From: Neocallimastix lanati (nom. inval.) | Lineage: Eukaryota; Neocallimastigomycota; Neocallimastigomycetes; Neocallimastigales; Neocallimastigaceae | Assembly (NCBI GenBank): GCA_016946835.1 | Contig: JACVTC010000067.1 | Span: forward strand, 877,501 to 941,500 | Direction: 5' to 3' | Length of the DNA stretch: 64,000 bases | Shown here: positions 24,396-42,160 of the stretch, piece after piece | How positions within the stretch are numbered: the first letter of the stretch is position 1 | Layout: the number at the start of each line of letters is the position of its first letter | Translations under genes and position numbers: made by a program | The notes under the pieces: generated by a model | What the model saw: the letters and a program-made list of their open reading frames with translations, nothing else | Database searches by the model: none | Told to the model about the DNA's origin: nothing

Positions 24396-24971
24396 AAAAA
24401 ATAAAATATGTAATATAAATTATTTTATATATTAAATTTTCGAAAAATGATTATATTAATTTATAATTGATATTAGTATTATTGAAAGATTTTCTATGAT
24501 ATATTTATATTGATTTATATTGAAAATATTACTAAAAGATATAAAATAAGAAATAATTGAAAATTTTACAAATAATTATTTCAATTAAATATTTAACAGT
24601 AAAAATATGTCCGAAATTAGATATTTTAAATAATAATAAACTTAACTATTTTTTATATTTAAGATTATTATTATTTAAATTTATTTTTAATATTTTCAAT
24701 AAATAAAATATAAATAATATTACGGTTTTACTTTAATATTTAAAATGAAAAAAGAAAAAAAAAATTTTTTATATTTAAATAACAGATAAAATGAAATAAA
24801 TTAAACTGATTTAAATATTTAATTATAATATAATGAAAATAATAATGAAATTTAATGATAAAGTTTTTTCATTTTTTTTTATTTTTTTTTTTTTTTATTC
24901 TTTTATTTTTACTTTTGTACTACATACATTAAAATTTATCTATTTTTTTTTTTATTATTAGAGTTTAATAA
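24396..24971. other. Spacer
   Basis: About 575 bp of A/T-rich sequence between the broken third copy and the stop codon of the OB-fold gene. Nothing recognisable. Confidence 0.6.
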
Positions 24972-28935
<3,964 letters not shown>

Positions 28936-30280
28936 TTGTTATGTAATTTTAAATTTTAACTTATCAATTGAATATTAAATAAATGTTTATTTTTATTGTT
29001 TTGAAAATAGTTTAAATATATAAATTATATAAATTGAAATATAGAAAGGAAAAACAAAAGGATAAAAAATTTGAAATTTAATTTATAATAATTATTAAAA
29101 TTTTATTGAAATTTTCGATGTTAAAATATACATATTTGATTTATATTTAATATAAATATTTAATTTGAAATGTGAATTTGGTAGAATCGTCATTTATAAA
29201 GAAAAAGTTATTCTTTTAACATTATATTTTTTTTAATATATTCATTGAAATAAATGATATATTAAATATAAGAAGATAGTTTTTATAATAATATTTTGAA
29301 AATTTTATATATTGTTATTAATATTTATTATAAATTTTTAGAATTTAACTTTTATATCAAGTAGTTCTAATTATTTTTTAAAAAAATAATTTGAACCAAT
29401 AATATTAACATTTTCAATTAGACCATATTTTTTTGAATTTTTTATTGAATAACTAATTAATAAAAAAAAAAAAAAATTTGAATTAGTAAATAAATAAATA
29501 AATAATAAATAAATAAATAAATTAGTATATAAATTAATAAGAAATCAAATTAAATGATTATTAATATTAATATATTAATGAAATTAATGATAGCAATAAA
29601 TAATTTAAAATATTATTAGTAAATAATATTAATAATAATAATACTAATAATAATACTAATAATAATAATTTGCAATAATATACCATTATTTCATTAATCC
29701 ATTTTAATTATTTTCTTTTATTTTTACATTAATAAATGTGCTATATCTTCTTTTATAAAATCAGTTGTTTTTCTTTCTTAACCTTATAAACTATATTGGT
29801 TTATTGGCTATATTTTTTTTCTTTCAATAACCATTAAATCGTAGTTCCTAATACTAATATACTAATTTATACATATATTATTTATATATATATATATATT
29901 TTTTTTTTTACTTCTTAATATATCCAATATACCAAAAACTTCATTTAAGATTAATTAAAAATAGCATTATTTATTTTATATTATATTAATATATTAATAC
30001 TATATTATTTATATATATTTAATGTATATACCACAATTATATAGAAATAAATTACTAATTAAATTGTGGATATAACTAAAATAGAAGTAATAAAATATCA
30101 TATATTATACTATACTGTATTATATTTGTTTTTCTAATTTGATATATAATTATATTATATTATTATTATAATTTTTTTGACACAAGATTTATAAATAAAC
30201 TATAAAAGTATTTTTCTTAATATTTGTTTTAAATTTTTAACTCTAATTATTTAAAAGTGAATTTAATAAATAAATATAGC
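28936..30280. other. Intergenic region between divergent OB-fold and TAF10 genes
   Basis: About 1.3 kb of A/T-rich sequence. It must hold both promoters, but no motif could be singled out from the background. No ORF supported. Confidence 0.55.
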
Positions 30281-31905
30281 ATGGATGAAAAAACTGACAT
30301 TAATGTAAAGGAATTAAATATTGAAAAGAATGAAATCACTAATAAAAATGAACCAGTTAAAGAAAATATAGTTAAAAAAGAAGTTTCTAACAATGATGAA
30401 GCTTCATCTTCAACCTCAAATCCTAATACAACCAATCCATCTTTAAAGCGTAAAGCAGAATCCTCTGAAAATCCAGAATCAAAGGAAGCTTCTTCAAGTG
30501 AAGAAAATTATATGCAATATGCTAAAAAGACAAGAAAGGATAATCTTATGATAAAGAAAGAAAAATCTTGGACAGAATTTTTACTTCAATTAGATGATTA
30601 TACACCAATTGTAATAATTCAAAACAATAATATTTTTTTGTATAATTAATAAAAAATTTTTCGTTATTGATACATTAGAATAAAATTAATTGTGTTAAAC
30701 AAATAGAAAGTGACGAAATGAATATTTTTCTAATAAAACAAAGATTTTAAATATATATATATATATATAAATTACATGATTGTATTAATAATATTAAAAA
30801 TGAAATTTCTATCATTTATACAATATTGAAAGATTAAACAAACAATTCATAATTAGTTATAATTTAACCAAATTAATAATTAAGAAGATAAGATTTATTA
30901 TATATGTAAAGATATATATATATATACAATATATTTAGTAATTATTTCAATTAATATTATTTATTTCAATTTTTTTTTGAAATCTGAATTAAAAGTAATC
31001 AAAAATTTCAACCCAATAATAATAATTCAAATTAAAAATAATAAATTAAATTTATGAATAATTATATTCATTAATAAAATGAAGTATTTGAATTTTGGAG
31101 CATTATAATTTCAAGGATAATTGTAAAAAAAAAAAAAAATAATAAAAAAAAACAATCAACCTCAAATATGAATATTAAATTATATTATTAATATGTTAAC
31201 AAAAATGAAAAATAATTAAAACATATATTTCATATTTTATCTCCATATTTTATTTATTAATATATATATTAATTTATTTTATTTTATCTAATTCATTATT
31301 TTGTAATATGAAAAAAAAAAAAAAAAAATAACATAGATTCCTGATGTTGTTACTGATTATTATTTAGCTCGTGCTGGTTTTGAATCTGATAATGTTAAAT
31401 TGTAAATAAATATGAAATAAATAATTTTGTTTTTACTACGGATTAAAATTATCTTATTAAATAAAAAAAAATTTTTTTTATATTAAATATATGTATATAT
31501 GTTTTTCATAATAATAATATATATATATAATCATAATCAATAATAGAAAAAGATTATTGTCTTTAGCTGCACAAAAGTTTATAGCAGATATTGCAACAGA
31601 TGCTTTCCAACACTGTAAAATCAGACAACAAAACAGTGCTCTTAAAGCAAAGGGAGGAAAAGTAAATATTTAATATATTATGTTAAGATTTTATCATTAT
31701 TCATAAAATTAATAATGATAATAACAACAATAATAAAAAAAAAATTTTTTTTTTTGTTTTGAAAATATTTTATTTAAACATGCTTTATTTTTAATATAAT
31801 TTTGTATTTATTATTATTAGGATAAAAGAACTGTTCTTGTGATGGATGATTTATCAACAGCCCTCCAAAGTTATGGTATTAACTTAAAAAAGCCAGATTA
31901 TTATA

Positions 31906-31910
<5 letters not shown>
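30281..31910 (+). CDS. TAF10: TAF10, histone-fold subunit of TFIID and SAGA
   Basis: Histone-fold subunit shared by TFIID and SAGA, pairing with TAF8/TAF3 or SPT7 in the nucleus. Four exons: 30281-30610, 31337-31401, 31547-31661, 31821-31910, joining in frame to 199 aa. The first exon encodes an acidic/serine-rich N-terminal region with LKRKAESS and ends in the family signature FLLQLDDYTPI. Exon 2 gives IPDVVTDYYLARAGFESDN. Exon 3 gives RLLSLAAQKFIADIATDAF and QHCKIRQ. Exon 4 gives VLVMDDLSTALQSYGINLKK with the C-terminal KPDYYM. This covers the whole TAF10 domain at near-consensus. An in-frame GTG upstream at 30257 gives a longer frame, but the ATG at 30281 is the sensible start. The first intron (726 bp) is long for this locus. 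Confidence 0.95.
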
Positions 31911-31939
<29 letters not shown>

Positions 31940-32741
31940 ATTTTTCATATTTTATTATTCTATATACTACTTCTTACCCTTTCCCCTACTACTACTAATA
32001 ATGATGATATTATTATGGTTAAAAAAATTTTTTTTTTTTTTTATTTTTATTTATTTTGATTTCTTAATTTTTTTATTATATAAATATATATATTTTTTTC
32101 ATTTATCTTTTGCTTTTAATTGTAAATAAGATTTATACCTCAGTTTATATATAATAGTTATAATTTAAAAAAAAAAAAAAAAAATTTACTCCTTTTGTTA
32201 TTATTATTATTATTACATTTCCAAACATTAATTTTTGATTAAAAAATTTATCAATTTAATATTTTAATTTTATTATAAAAATAATATTAAAAAATAAATA
32301 TACATATAAATAAATAAAAAAAAAAAAAAAAAAAAAATTAAAAGTTAAAAATATATAAATATTTTATTTATTAAATTATATTAAATATAAATATATGTTT
32401 TTTTGTTTTTTTTTGTTTTTTTTTTTTTGTTTTTTGTTTTTGCTTTGTTTCAATAATAAATTAAAAATTATTTAAATTAAAATTTGATAAAATATTTTTT
32501 TTAAGATATGTATAGATATAGGTTTAAGTCTAACATCTAAAAAAAAAAAAAAAAAAAAAAAGAATAATAAAAAAAGGAATAAAAATTATAATATAAATAT
32601 AGATAAAAAAAAATAATAATAATAATAAAAAAATAAAAAATAAAAAATAAAAAAGAAAATAATAATAATAAAAATAATATATATATTTATGATTAAAAAT
32701 AAAAAAAGAAAAAGAAAAAAAAAAAAAAAAAAAAAAAATTG

Positions 32742-32777
<36 letters not shown>

Positions 32778-32801
32778 CATTTCATTTTATTTCATTTCAT
32801 T
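31911..32801. other. Short convergent intergenic region
   Basis: Separates the stops of TAF10 and MAK21. Poly(A) and poly(T) runs, TTTTTTG repeats (32400-32440) and, at 32770-32805, a TTTCA/TTTTA pentamer run that touches the MAK21 stop codon. No gene. Confidence 0.6.
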
Positions 32802-34054
32802 TCATTTTTTTGCTCTCTTGTTTTTCTTATTTTGAGTTTTGGCCTTTCTCTTATTATTATTCTTTGGACCCTTTTGATATTTATTATTTGAACTGAAAGA
32901 TTTCACAATTTCTTTAATATTATTAGTGATATCTTCTTCATCATCATCTTCATTCTCATCATCACTTGGTAATGGATTATTTTCTAATAATTGTTCCCAA
33001 TCATCAGCACTTGCAAAGCTTCCACCTCCAGTAGCAAAGTATTGACCTTCATAACCAAGAGATTTAGCTTTAGCTTCTAATCTATTCATACCTTTAGATT
33101 TTTTATTATTGTTTTTAGCATTCTTCTTTTTATTCTTTGATTTAGATAATTCGGCTTCAATTCCTTCAAATTCACCTTCTTCATCAAATTCACCTTCTTC
33201 ATTCATATCTTCATCACCAAAAGCAAAGTTCATTAATTCTTGACCTTCTTCACCATCAATATCAAGATCATTGTTCCAATCACCAACATCTTCCCATTCT
33301 TCTTCTTCTCCAACTTTAGTTTTCTTTTCAGTTTTTTCCTTTTTAGTTTCTTTTCCTTTCTTTTCTTTCTTTTCTTTCTTTTCCTTCTTTTCTTTCATAT
33401 TATTAGCCTTCTTTTTATTATTAGATTTCTTAATTTCTTTATCATCAAAATTGAACATTTCCTTTAAATCAGAAATATCTTTATTAATTTCTTCTTTAGT
33501 TTCTTCTTCTTCCTCTTCTCCATTTTCTTCTTCATCACCTTTAATTTTAATTTCATCTTCAAATTTATTTTCTTCATTATCATTATCATTATCATCATCA
33601 CCTTCTTCTTCCATATCTTCTAATTCATTAAATTTGGCTAATTCATCTTCATCTAAGTTATCTTCAGCTTCAGCATCATCATCATCATCTGAAGCAAAAT
33701 CTTTTTCATCAAATTCAACATCTTCGTCTTCATCTTCTTCCATTTCTGGAAATCCACTACTATTTTGCATAGCCTTGAAAATTTCATCTTCTTCTAATTC
33801 TTCTTGTTCTTCTTCATTTAATTCATCATCATTTTCATTTAATTCATCATCAATATCAACATTCTTTGACTTCTTCTTTTTATTATGTAAGTTTTGCTCT
33901 TTAAAGTATTTATAGAAGAATAACTATAACAAAATAAAATCAATAAATTCATTAATATATAACTATTTTTATATAACTAATATATATATATATATTAAAA
34001 TATTATTTATATAAAAAAATTATTTTATTTCTTATCAATTAAATTTTTTCTATA

Positions 34055-34090
<36 letters not shown>

Positions 34091-34482
34091 TTTTAATATT
34101 ATATATTACTTCATCTACTGGAATATCCTTTTCATCTCTCTTCAAAAAGTTTTGAGTATTAACAGCATAATCATCCATCATAATTCTTTTCTTCTTACCA
34201 ATATTTTCATCATCATCTTGTTCAACAATTACATTTTGTTTCTTCATACTACTAACTAAACCATTACCAATAAGTTTCTTTGGTTGCATAATACTACCAC
34301 CCTTGTAGGTATTACTAACTTTCTTTGGATTCTTATATACAAATCTGTCAAGGAAACGACTTAAAGTGTGATTTTGTAATGGATCATAGTTAATAGATTT
34401 GGGGAATTCAATGAATTTTCCTGATAATAAAGTTTGTACATATAATGCAACAGTTGGGTGATAATGATTTGTAAATTGGGTC

Positions 34483-34532
<50 letters not shown>

Positions 34533-35390
34533 GATAATGATAAATAATAACAATAACAATAATAATAATAAATAATAAAATAATAAAATAATAATAATAA
34601 ATAATAAAATATTAATAATAAATAATAAAATAATAATAATAATAATAATAAAAAATAATAGTATTAATGAATATGATAAAAATATTATATATAATAATTA
34701 AGTTTTAATAATAAAAATGTATAAATAAACAATTAAATTAATATATTATATATATTACAATTTATATATTTATTAATAAAATTATTCATTATAATTCAAT
34801 TTTTAATTAAAAAGTTAACATACCAATTCCCAAATACAAGAATTATCAACATTGGTATATAATGGATCACGTTTTCTACCATCATATTTAGTTGAAGTTT
34901 TCTTCTCTTTATTATTTTCTTTATTTTCCTTCTCGGAAGCATCGCTTCCTTCTTCATCTTCAGTAACATCTTTAAATTCTTCTTCATCACTTTCATTATC
35001 TTCAGGTTGAGTAATCATTACTAATAATCCTGGTTTTTGTTTAATGATTTCACTAACTAAATATAATGAACCACAAATAAATGGTACTTTATGGAATGTA
35101 CATATTTGAAGAATTCTCTTAATAAATGATTTAATACGAACTAATGAGTTATCTTCCTTTAATGATTTATATAATAAATTCAAATACATTGCATGTTTTG
35201 ATGATGAAAATAAACGATGGTCAAACAAAGTATTATATAATGAACGGTAATATCTATCAGTAATTGCCTAAAATAATAATCATAAAAAAAAAATAATAAT
35301 AAATTATTAGACAAAATAAAAATAATGATAATAAAATTAAAAATAAATATATATATATTTTTTAGTATTAATATAATATAATTTAATAAC

Positions 35391-35439
<49 letters not shown>

Positions 35440-37530
35440 GTTTTAATAATAATTGTAATAATTTATAATTTATATTTACTTGACGAGATAATGAAACTTG
35501 GAATATAAGCATTAATGCTTGAATACTAATATTGAAAGTACCAATATGTGAAATAGTAAATAAAGTATTGATTTGCTTATCGAATCTATTTTAAAATTTA
35601 TATAATTATATTTTATATATTCGTCAATATAATCGTACATAAATTAATATACAAATTTCCAATTATTTTAATTTTTTTTTTTTTATTATATCATATATAT
35701 TATTGTAATTAATTAAAAATGAAGAAGAAAAAAAAATTACACTTCATCTTCAACTTTAGCAAATGGGAAGGTACGATTAACACCAGTTAATAATGCAGCC
35801 ATCATCTTAACATTAACAGAATCAATTTCTGTGATATTAGCACCATTATTAATTTTATTACCTTCAGATTTCTTAGATTTTTTTGATTTCTTTGAAACAT
35901 TTTTACCACAAAGTTTTTCAAAAAGAACAAAATAAATTTCAATTAATTTATTAGCTGCTTCTTCACCACTTTTAGTTCTAGTTAAAATGATTTGATTTAA
36001 GAAAATTACTGCATAATATTGAGCTCTATCTGATATATTTGTTCTAAATAATAAATGTTCAATTTCTTGAATAACAACAATTTTCATATTTGGATGCTTC
36101 AATAATAATTGTGATAAAAGATAAGAAGCTTTTGATGCAAGTTTACGATTAGTATCACCCTATTTCAAATTTAATAAAAAAAAAAATAATAATAATAAAA
36201 ATAAAAATTGATTAATTATAAATTCAATTAATACAAAAATGACAATTATATAATGATTATACAATTTATTAAGATAATAATAAAAATATTTATAATATTA
36301 TATAAATTAAAATAATGATATACTAACCAACTTATTAACAAGTAAAGTAAGTAGATTTTTTTCTTGTTCAGGTTTTGCAACTAATAATTCATAAATAGTT
36401 GAAATAGCTTTATTTTTAACAAAATCTAAATTATCATGTGACATTTCCTATAATTGTTTTAAATAAATGTTATTGTAAATTTCAAATTACAATTTTCATT
36501 ATTCATAAAACTATTGATTTAATAATATTATTTAATATATACTTCCAAAGCTTGAATAAATTCGAAATATAATTTCTTTAAAGAATCTTCATAATACCAA
36601 AGAATTAAATGTTTTGGAGTTACACTGGAATTAGTAACATCATGATCTTTAAAATATCTAAACATATAATTAAAATAATAATGAATTCAATATAACTTTC
36701 TAAGTAAATTACACTTAAAAAATTCATAATAATAATATTATTATTATTTCAAAAGTAAAAAGAAAAAAAAAAGATTTTAATAATTACTTTAATTTTCTTT
36801 CTGGCATAATATTATTAATTAACAAATCTTTCATTGTATTAACTGCCATTATTGATTCTCTACGATTCTTCTTTTTAACCATATTTAAGAATAAATTTTG
36901 TTTTAATAATTTAAAATTATGGATTGGTGATTCTTGAATCATTAATGACATAGCTGATACTTTATCGGTTAAAGTACCAGATTGTAAAACGGTTTTAAAG
37001 AATTCATGTTCACCTCCACTTCTTGAATTAATTCCTATTTAAAGTTATATATAGCTTGTAATAAGTATTGATATATAATAAATATATAATACTTTTTTTT
37101 TCAACTATTTTATTTATATAAATATTATTTTTTATTTTTTAATTTTTTTTATTTTTATTCTTTTGATATATATTACTTTCAGTGTATGTATTAAGTTCAT
37201 CTTCAAATAATTTTTGTGCCTTTAAAAATTGAGAATGAGCTAAATCATAGTTCTTTTTATTATTTCCTTCGGATATAGGTTCTAATTCAACGTTAAACCA
37301 AATTTTAGTTGGTTTAACAACCTTTTAATAATTTTTTTTTTTTTTTTATTCATTATTGTTATTTTTTTATTTTTTAATATGTAATAAATAAAATTAATTT
37401 ATTAATTAATTATTATATTGTTTTATTATTATATTTTATAAATTAATATACATACCAATTGTGGTTTATTATTGTTTTTATTGTTTTTATTGTTAAAGTT
37501 TTTATTATTATTTCTTTTTTTTGGAGGCAT
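32802..37530 (-). CDS. MAK21: MAK21/NOC1 (CEBPZ) 60S ribosome-assembly factor
   Basis: Nucleolar factor of early 60S assembly (the NOC1-NOC2 complex in yeast). Ten exons: 37530-37456, 37321-37177, 37034-36788, 36657-36543, 36447-36328, 36159-35741, 35585-35480, 35267-34824, 34481-34110, 33923-32802. All junctions preserve frame, giving 1054 aa, against about 1025 in yeast and 1054 for human CEBPZ. Diagnostic pieces: FDKQINTLFTISHIGTFNIS then IQALMLIFQVSLSRQ (exons 6-7), ITDRYYRSLYNTLFDHRL (exon 8), YDGRKRDPLYTNVDNSCIWE, and HYHPTVALYVQTLLSGKFIE then LDRFVYKNPKK (exon 9), all of the CBF/Mak21 domain. The last exon is an acidic tail (long D/E runs, 690-880) ending in a Lys/Arg-rich stretch typical of nucleolar proteins. 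For exon 6 the phase-2 donor GAAGT|GTAATT is chosen over GAA|GTGTAA because only it keeps frame. Intron 8 carries an AAT microsatellite. Confidence 0.95.
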
Positions 37531-37831
37531 TATGACCTTCAATTACTTTATATAATTTTAAATTATTTTTATAATAAATTTTGAAGGAATTTTAAAGTTA
37601 ATTTTTTATAAATTTTATTTATTTATTATAAAAAAGCAATTTATAAAGTCAATTAATATTAGATTAATTATTTAATGATTATAAATATTATTTAAAAAAT
37701 AAAATAAAATAAAATAAATAAAATAAAATAAAATAAAAAATAAAAATAACTCTTACTACAATACAATTATTAATAATTATTATTTTAAAATAGTATTATA
37801 TATTATACTTGAAAATAAATAATTAAAAGAT

Positions 37832-37872
<41 letters not shown>

Positions 37873-39270
37873 TAAATATAAAATGAATTTGAAAATTTTA
37901 TATGATTGGTTTATTATTTTTTTTTGTTTTACTAAATTTTAAAGTTAAAATCATTAATAAAGAACATAAAAATATTAAATAATTTAATTTCAAGTATATA
38001 AATTAAAAAAATACAATAAAAAATTATTAAAATCAAAAATAATATATATATATATTTTTTACTTTGATTATTTAATCAAAAATAATAGAAAACAATTTTT
38101 ATATATATTAAACCATTAATTTTTTTTAAAAAAAAATAATAATAATAATAAAAAACTAATAATTAATAAAAACATTTTGACTAAAATATTTAAATATAAA
38201 TTTAACTATTTATTTAACAAATAAAAATAAATTTTTTTTAAACCATTTTTTTAAACCATTTTGGTTTTATTTTAATAGTATTTGAATTAATTAATTTATA
38301 CTAAATTAAAATAAAATATCGTCAATCATATTGTTGTCTTTCATTTTTTTTTTATTTTTTTCTTTCCTTTTTTTTTTTCTTCGGTGTTATTATTATTATT
38401 ATTATTATTATTTTCTAGAATGAAATTAATGATTAGGGAGGACAATACAGCCTCCAGTCTCTCCCATAAACGTATCAGATTTTCGTTAGATTCCTTGCCA
38501 TACCATCCATTTAGGCATCATCGTGGATCTCTTTCTAGGTAAAGCTAATATGAAAGACATTCTCTATTTGCCGTTTTATAAAACTGGCTTTTGAATTATT
38601 ATCGAGGGAACAACAATTACACAAATCCTCTCATAGATTAAGTGCTCTCTACACTAGTAATTATATAGGGAAAAAATACACTAGAAGAATGAAAATCACC
38701 CCATATAAATTCAGGAGGTATTTATGGGTTAATCGAGAAACCTTATGTTTGTTAGTCCCTAATACTAATCACCATGGTAAAAACTGGAAAGATCATACTT
38801 TTTTGAAAAAAAAAAAAATATATTACTATTATAAATATGTCATTTTTGTTTGAAAAAAGAAAAAAAAAATTTTTTTATACATATAAATCTGCCGCTATAT
38901 AGATAAAAAAAATTCATTATGAAATTAGATTTATAAAGTTTAAAATAAAATCATAATAAAATAAAATTAAATAAACAGTAACATATATTAATATATTATG
39001 TAATAAAATAATAAAATTATAATTTAGTATAATTTTTTTGTATGTTTTGTTTTATACATTAAATATTCAAATTTAATAATTATTATCTATTATAATTTTG
39101 TTTTTATATATATATATATATATATTTTTTTTTTTGAAATTTAAAATAAAATAAATTATAAAGTATCAATGAAGCTAATATAACATAATAATATCATTAT
39201 TAAAAAATATTCATCAAAATAGCAATTTATAATTGATTTACTTCATTTTATTGTAAATATTTAATATATT
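37531..39270. other. Intergenic region with a GC-richer relic
   Basis: Divergent spacer between MAK21 and the SNARE gene. Mostly A/T simple sequence (poly(T) at 37840-37871, AAAAT repeats at 37700), interrupted at about 38420-38800 by a relic listed separately. Confidence 0.6.
38420..38800. pseudogene. GC-richer relic, probably decayed mobile element, class unknown
   Basis: About 380 bp much richer in G and C than its surroundings. Plus-strand readings include MKDILYLPFYKTG, LSALYTSNYIGKKYTRR and YKFRRYLWVNRETLCLLVP, all broken by stops and frame changes. No catalytic motif is seen, so the family is not named. Confidence 0.4.
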
Positions 39271-41294
39271 ATGGAAACTGATAATGAAAAATTAATTCCT
39301 AATTATAATTGGTATGCATAAAAAAACTAATTTAAAACAGAAAAATTCAGGATTTTCTTAAACAAATCAAATTTCAATTTTTAAATTTATATATATGATT
39401 TATTTTATCAAAATTACTTATTAATTATTGGTATTTTTTATTCTTTCTTTTCTATTTAATATAATTATATATTCATATATCCAATTATATTTGTATACCT
39501 TTATACAATTGAATTTGTTGAATTTGATAAAAATTGAAAAAAAAAAAATGATAAAACTTTAAAATTACATATAACCTTTAATATATTATAATTTTTATTT
39601 CAATATTTATATTTATTACATATTAAATTTTATAATATATTACAATAATTATGGTATAATAAATGTGAATATTTGTGACATTTAATAATTTATCAATCAT
39701 ACGAAAATTATAATTTCTATTCACTTGATAACAGGAAATAAGAAGCTGAAAAAATTAAAAATGTAGAAAAGGAAATTCATGAAATTATATATAAAATTAA
39801 TCAAGATGATAATAATAAAATAAATAATTCAGAAAAAGAAAATCATTCCCATGAAATTAAAGATAAATTGTAATGTTTTTTATATATTAATAAGTTATAA
39901 TAATTATTATCAAATTTCAAAATACTTATAAAAATATATATATAAATTTAAAGAAAAAATGTCAAGGAATTATTAAATAAATATGAAAATGAATTAACAA
40001 ATTCAGAAGTAAAGAGTAATAGGTATACTTTGAAATGTGTAATACATAATAAATTTTTATGTGAGGACAATAGTATTGTTACAGTTATTTTATATTATCA
40101 TATAAAAATATTTATTAATTATTATCTAATATAATAATTAATTATCATTATATATATTTAAATAAATATATTTAAATAATTTAACTTATTGGAAGTTCTG
40201 AGATAATAAAAAAAAGAGAAGAACAATTTATATTGCTATTAAAAGAATATGAAAGAATTGAAAATATTGCAAGTATTAATGCTATTGGAGAAACTGATAA
40301 TATAAAGTAAAAAAAGATATAAAATTAAAATTTTATTTAATAATAATAATGGATGTAACATTTTTAATAATAATTTTTAAATAAAAATCTATTAATAATA
40401 GTGAATCAATAAGTTCAGAAGAAAAAAAGAAATTTATTGAAGATGAAGAAGGGTTATTACAATTACAAGAAATACTCTTAGATGGTAAATTTGAAAATAT
40501 AATAATCTATATATAAATAATTTATATATAAATAATTTATATATATATAATTTAAATATGAATATATTTAAGAATTATTAAAATTTATATATATATATAT
40601 ATTTTAGAGCAAGACAAAAATCTCGACATATTAGCAGAAGTTATTGAAAAACAAAAGGAAATTGGAATTGCTATAACCAATGAAATTGATGGTATTATTT
40701 TTAATTGTTATTATTATTATTTATTATTATTTATTATTTATAATTATTTATTATTATTTATAATTAATTATTATTTATTATTAATTATTATTTATTGATA
40801 ATTATTATTTATTATTAATTATTAATTATTATTAAATTATTCCTTTTTTTTTATTTTTTATTTTTTATTTTTTATTTTTTATTTTTTATTTATTATTATT
40901 ATTATTATTAATTTTTTTTTTTTTTTTTTCTTTTTATTCTATTAATAATTTTTTATTTCTATAAAAAATAAATAAATAAATAAATAAAGTACAAATTAAT
41001 TTAATAGAAACAACTGAAAAAGATTTAGAAGATACCCAACAAAGATTAGATAGAACAAAAAGAAGAATAAATAAGGTTACGGAATTTCATGAATTAAGTA
41101 AATTTATATATATATATATATATATATTTACAAATAATATTTTATTTTTTATTTTTTATTTTTATACTAATTAAAACTATATAAAAATATTTATTCGTAA
41201 ATCATATTTTAATATAGTTAGTTGTAAATTAATTATTATAATTATAATACTACTTTTGATATTAATAATAATAAAATATACAATTTTTAAATAA
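39271..41294 (+). CDS. Qc-SNARE (syntaxin-6/8/Tlg1-like), frame break at first intron
   Basis: Tail-anchored t-SNARE for membrane fusion, probably endosome/Golgi. Exons 2-8 (39743-39869, 39954-40022, 40196-40306, 40402-40484, 40608-40691, 40990-41097, 41218-41294) join in frame. Exons 6-7 form the SNARE motif: EQDKNLDILAEVIEKQKEIG, then ITNEIDVQINLIETTEKDLE with the zero-layer Gln, then DTQQRLDRTKRRINKV. The last exon is a membrane anchor, LIIIIIILLLILIIIKY, then IFK and stop. The order matches syntaxin 6 (ELEEQ...DFSHELESTQSRL). A first exon 39271-39311 (METDNEKLIPNYN, donor GTATGC) ends in phase 2, but the likely acceptor at 39735 then reads TGG AAA TAA, a stop; only an acceptor needing phase 1 fits. 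Either the first exon is misidentified, a base is wrong or lost, or the gene is damaged. SNARE identity is well supported; the N terminus is not. Confidence 0.75.
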
Positions 41295-41757
41295 AGAAGC
41301 TATCATCAATTATTATAATTAATTAACAAAAAAATTTAATATTAATATTTTGTTACTACATTGTATTCTTTTTTATTATTATTATTATTATTATTATTTT
41401 TTTTTTTTTACATATTTGATTATTTTTTAATTAAAAATTAAAAAAATAAAATAAAATTATTATTTCCAAAAAAAAAAAAAATATATATATATATATATAA
41501 CAAAATCATTGTGTGAAATGTGAAATAACTATTCAAATGATATAGTTGATAAATTTGTATATCAATGATTATTTTATATAATACATTATATAATAATTAA
41601 AATTATTAAATAGTGATATATGTACTTAATATATAAATTTTTATAGTTAATAACCATTTTATAAATATTATAAAAAAGACGAAAATAACTAATGAATGAG
41701 CAGTTAAATTGCAACAAAAATGTAAATATATCGTTAACTTCATGAATAGTAAAGTTT

Positions 41758-42160
41758 AATATTATATTAAATATATTGTAAATACAAATAATATATAAAT
41801 CAATATAAATCAATATCAAGCCACAATTAAATATAAAAACATGTACTTTAAATCTAACTTTACAAACAATAAATAATAAATTTATCTTAATAAACAACGC
41901 CGACGCAGTACCGGCATGGCAGTTAATCATACACCCATATTAACATATGGGGGAGACAAAAAGTCCAGTCTATAAAAAAAAAAATCTTAATAAACAATCA
42001 TGTATATACTAAAAATATTTAATATTATATTAAATATATTAATTATTAAATATATTGTAAATACAAATTATAAAAATTTATTTTTTATAACAGGCCACAA
42101 TAAAATATAAAACATGTACTTTAAATCTTTACTAGCAATAATTAATAAATTTATCTTATT
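41758..42160. repeat. Direct repeats flanking a GC-rich island
   Basis: Copy A 41758-41897 and copy B 42020-42160 share TATATTGTAAATACAAAT, GGCCACAAT/AAGCCACAATT, ATAAAAACATGTACTTTAAA and AATAAATTTATCTTA in order, with indels. Between them 41896-41975 is strikingly GC-rich for this window (ACGCCGACGCAGTACCGGCA) and contains the palindrome CCCATATTAACATATGGG. A second AATCTTAATAAACAA immediately precedes copy B. Confidence 0.75.

Noticed and set aside
33271-33915. 214-aa serine/phenylalanine-rich plus-strand frame
   Set aside because: Shadow of the acidic Glu/Asp/Lys tail of MAK21 on the opposite strand.
41586-41930. 114-aa minus-strand frame with NCHAGTASALF
   Set aside because: Runs from the GC island into A/T repeats; no coding periodicity and no start context.
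41896-41975. Possible tRNA or other structured RNA in the GC island
   Set aside because: No cloverleaf, no T-loop GTTCRA box; only one short palindrome.
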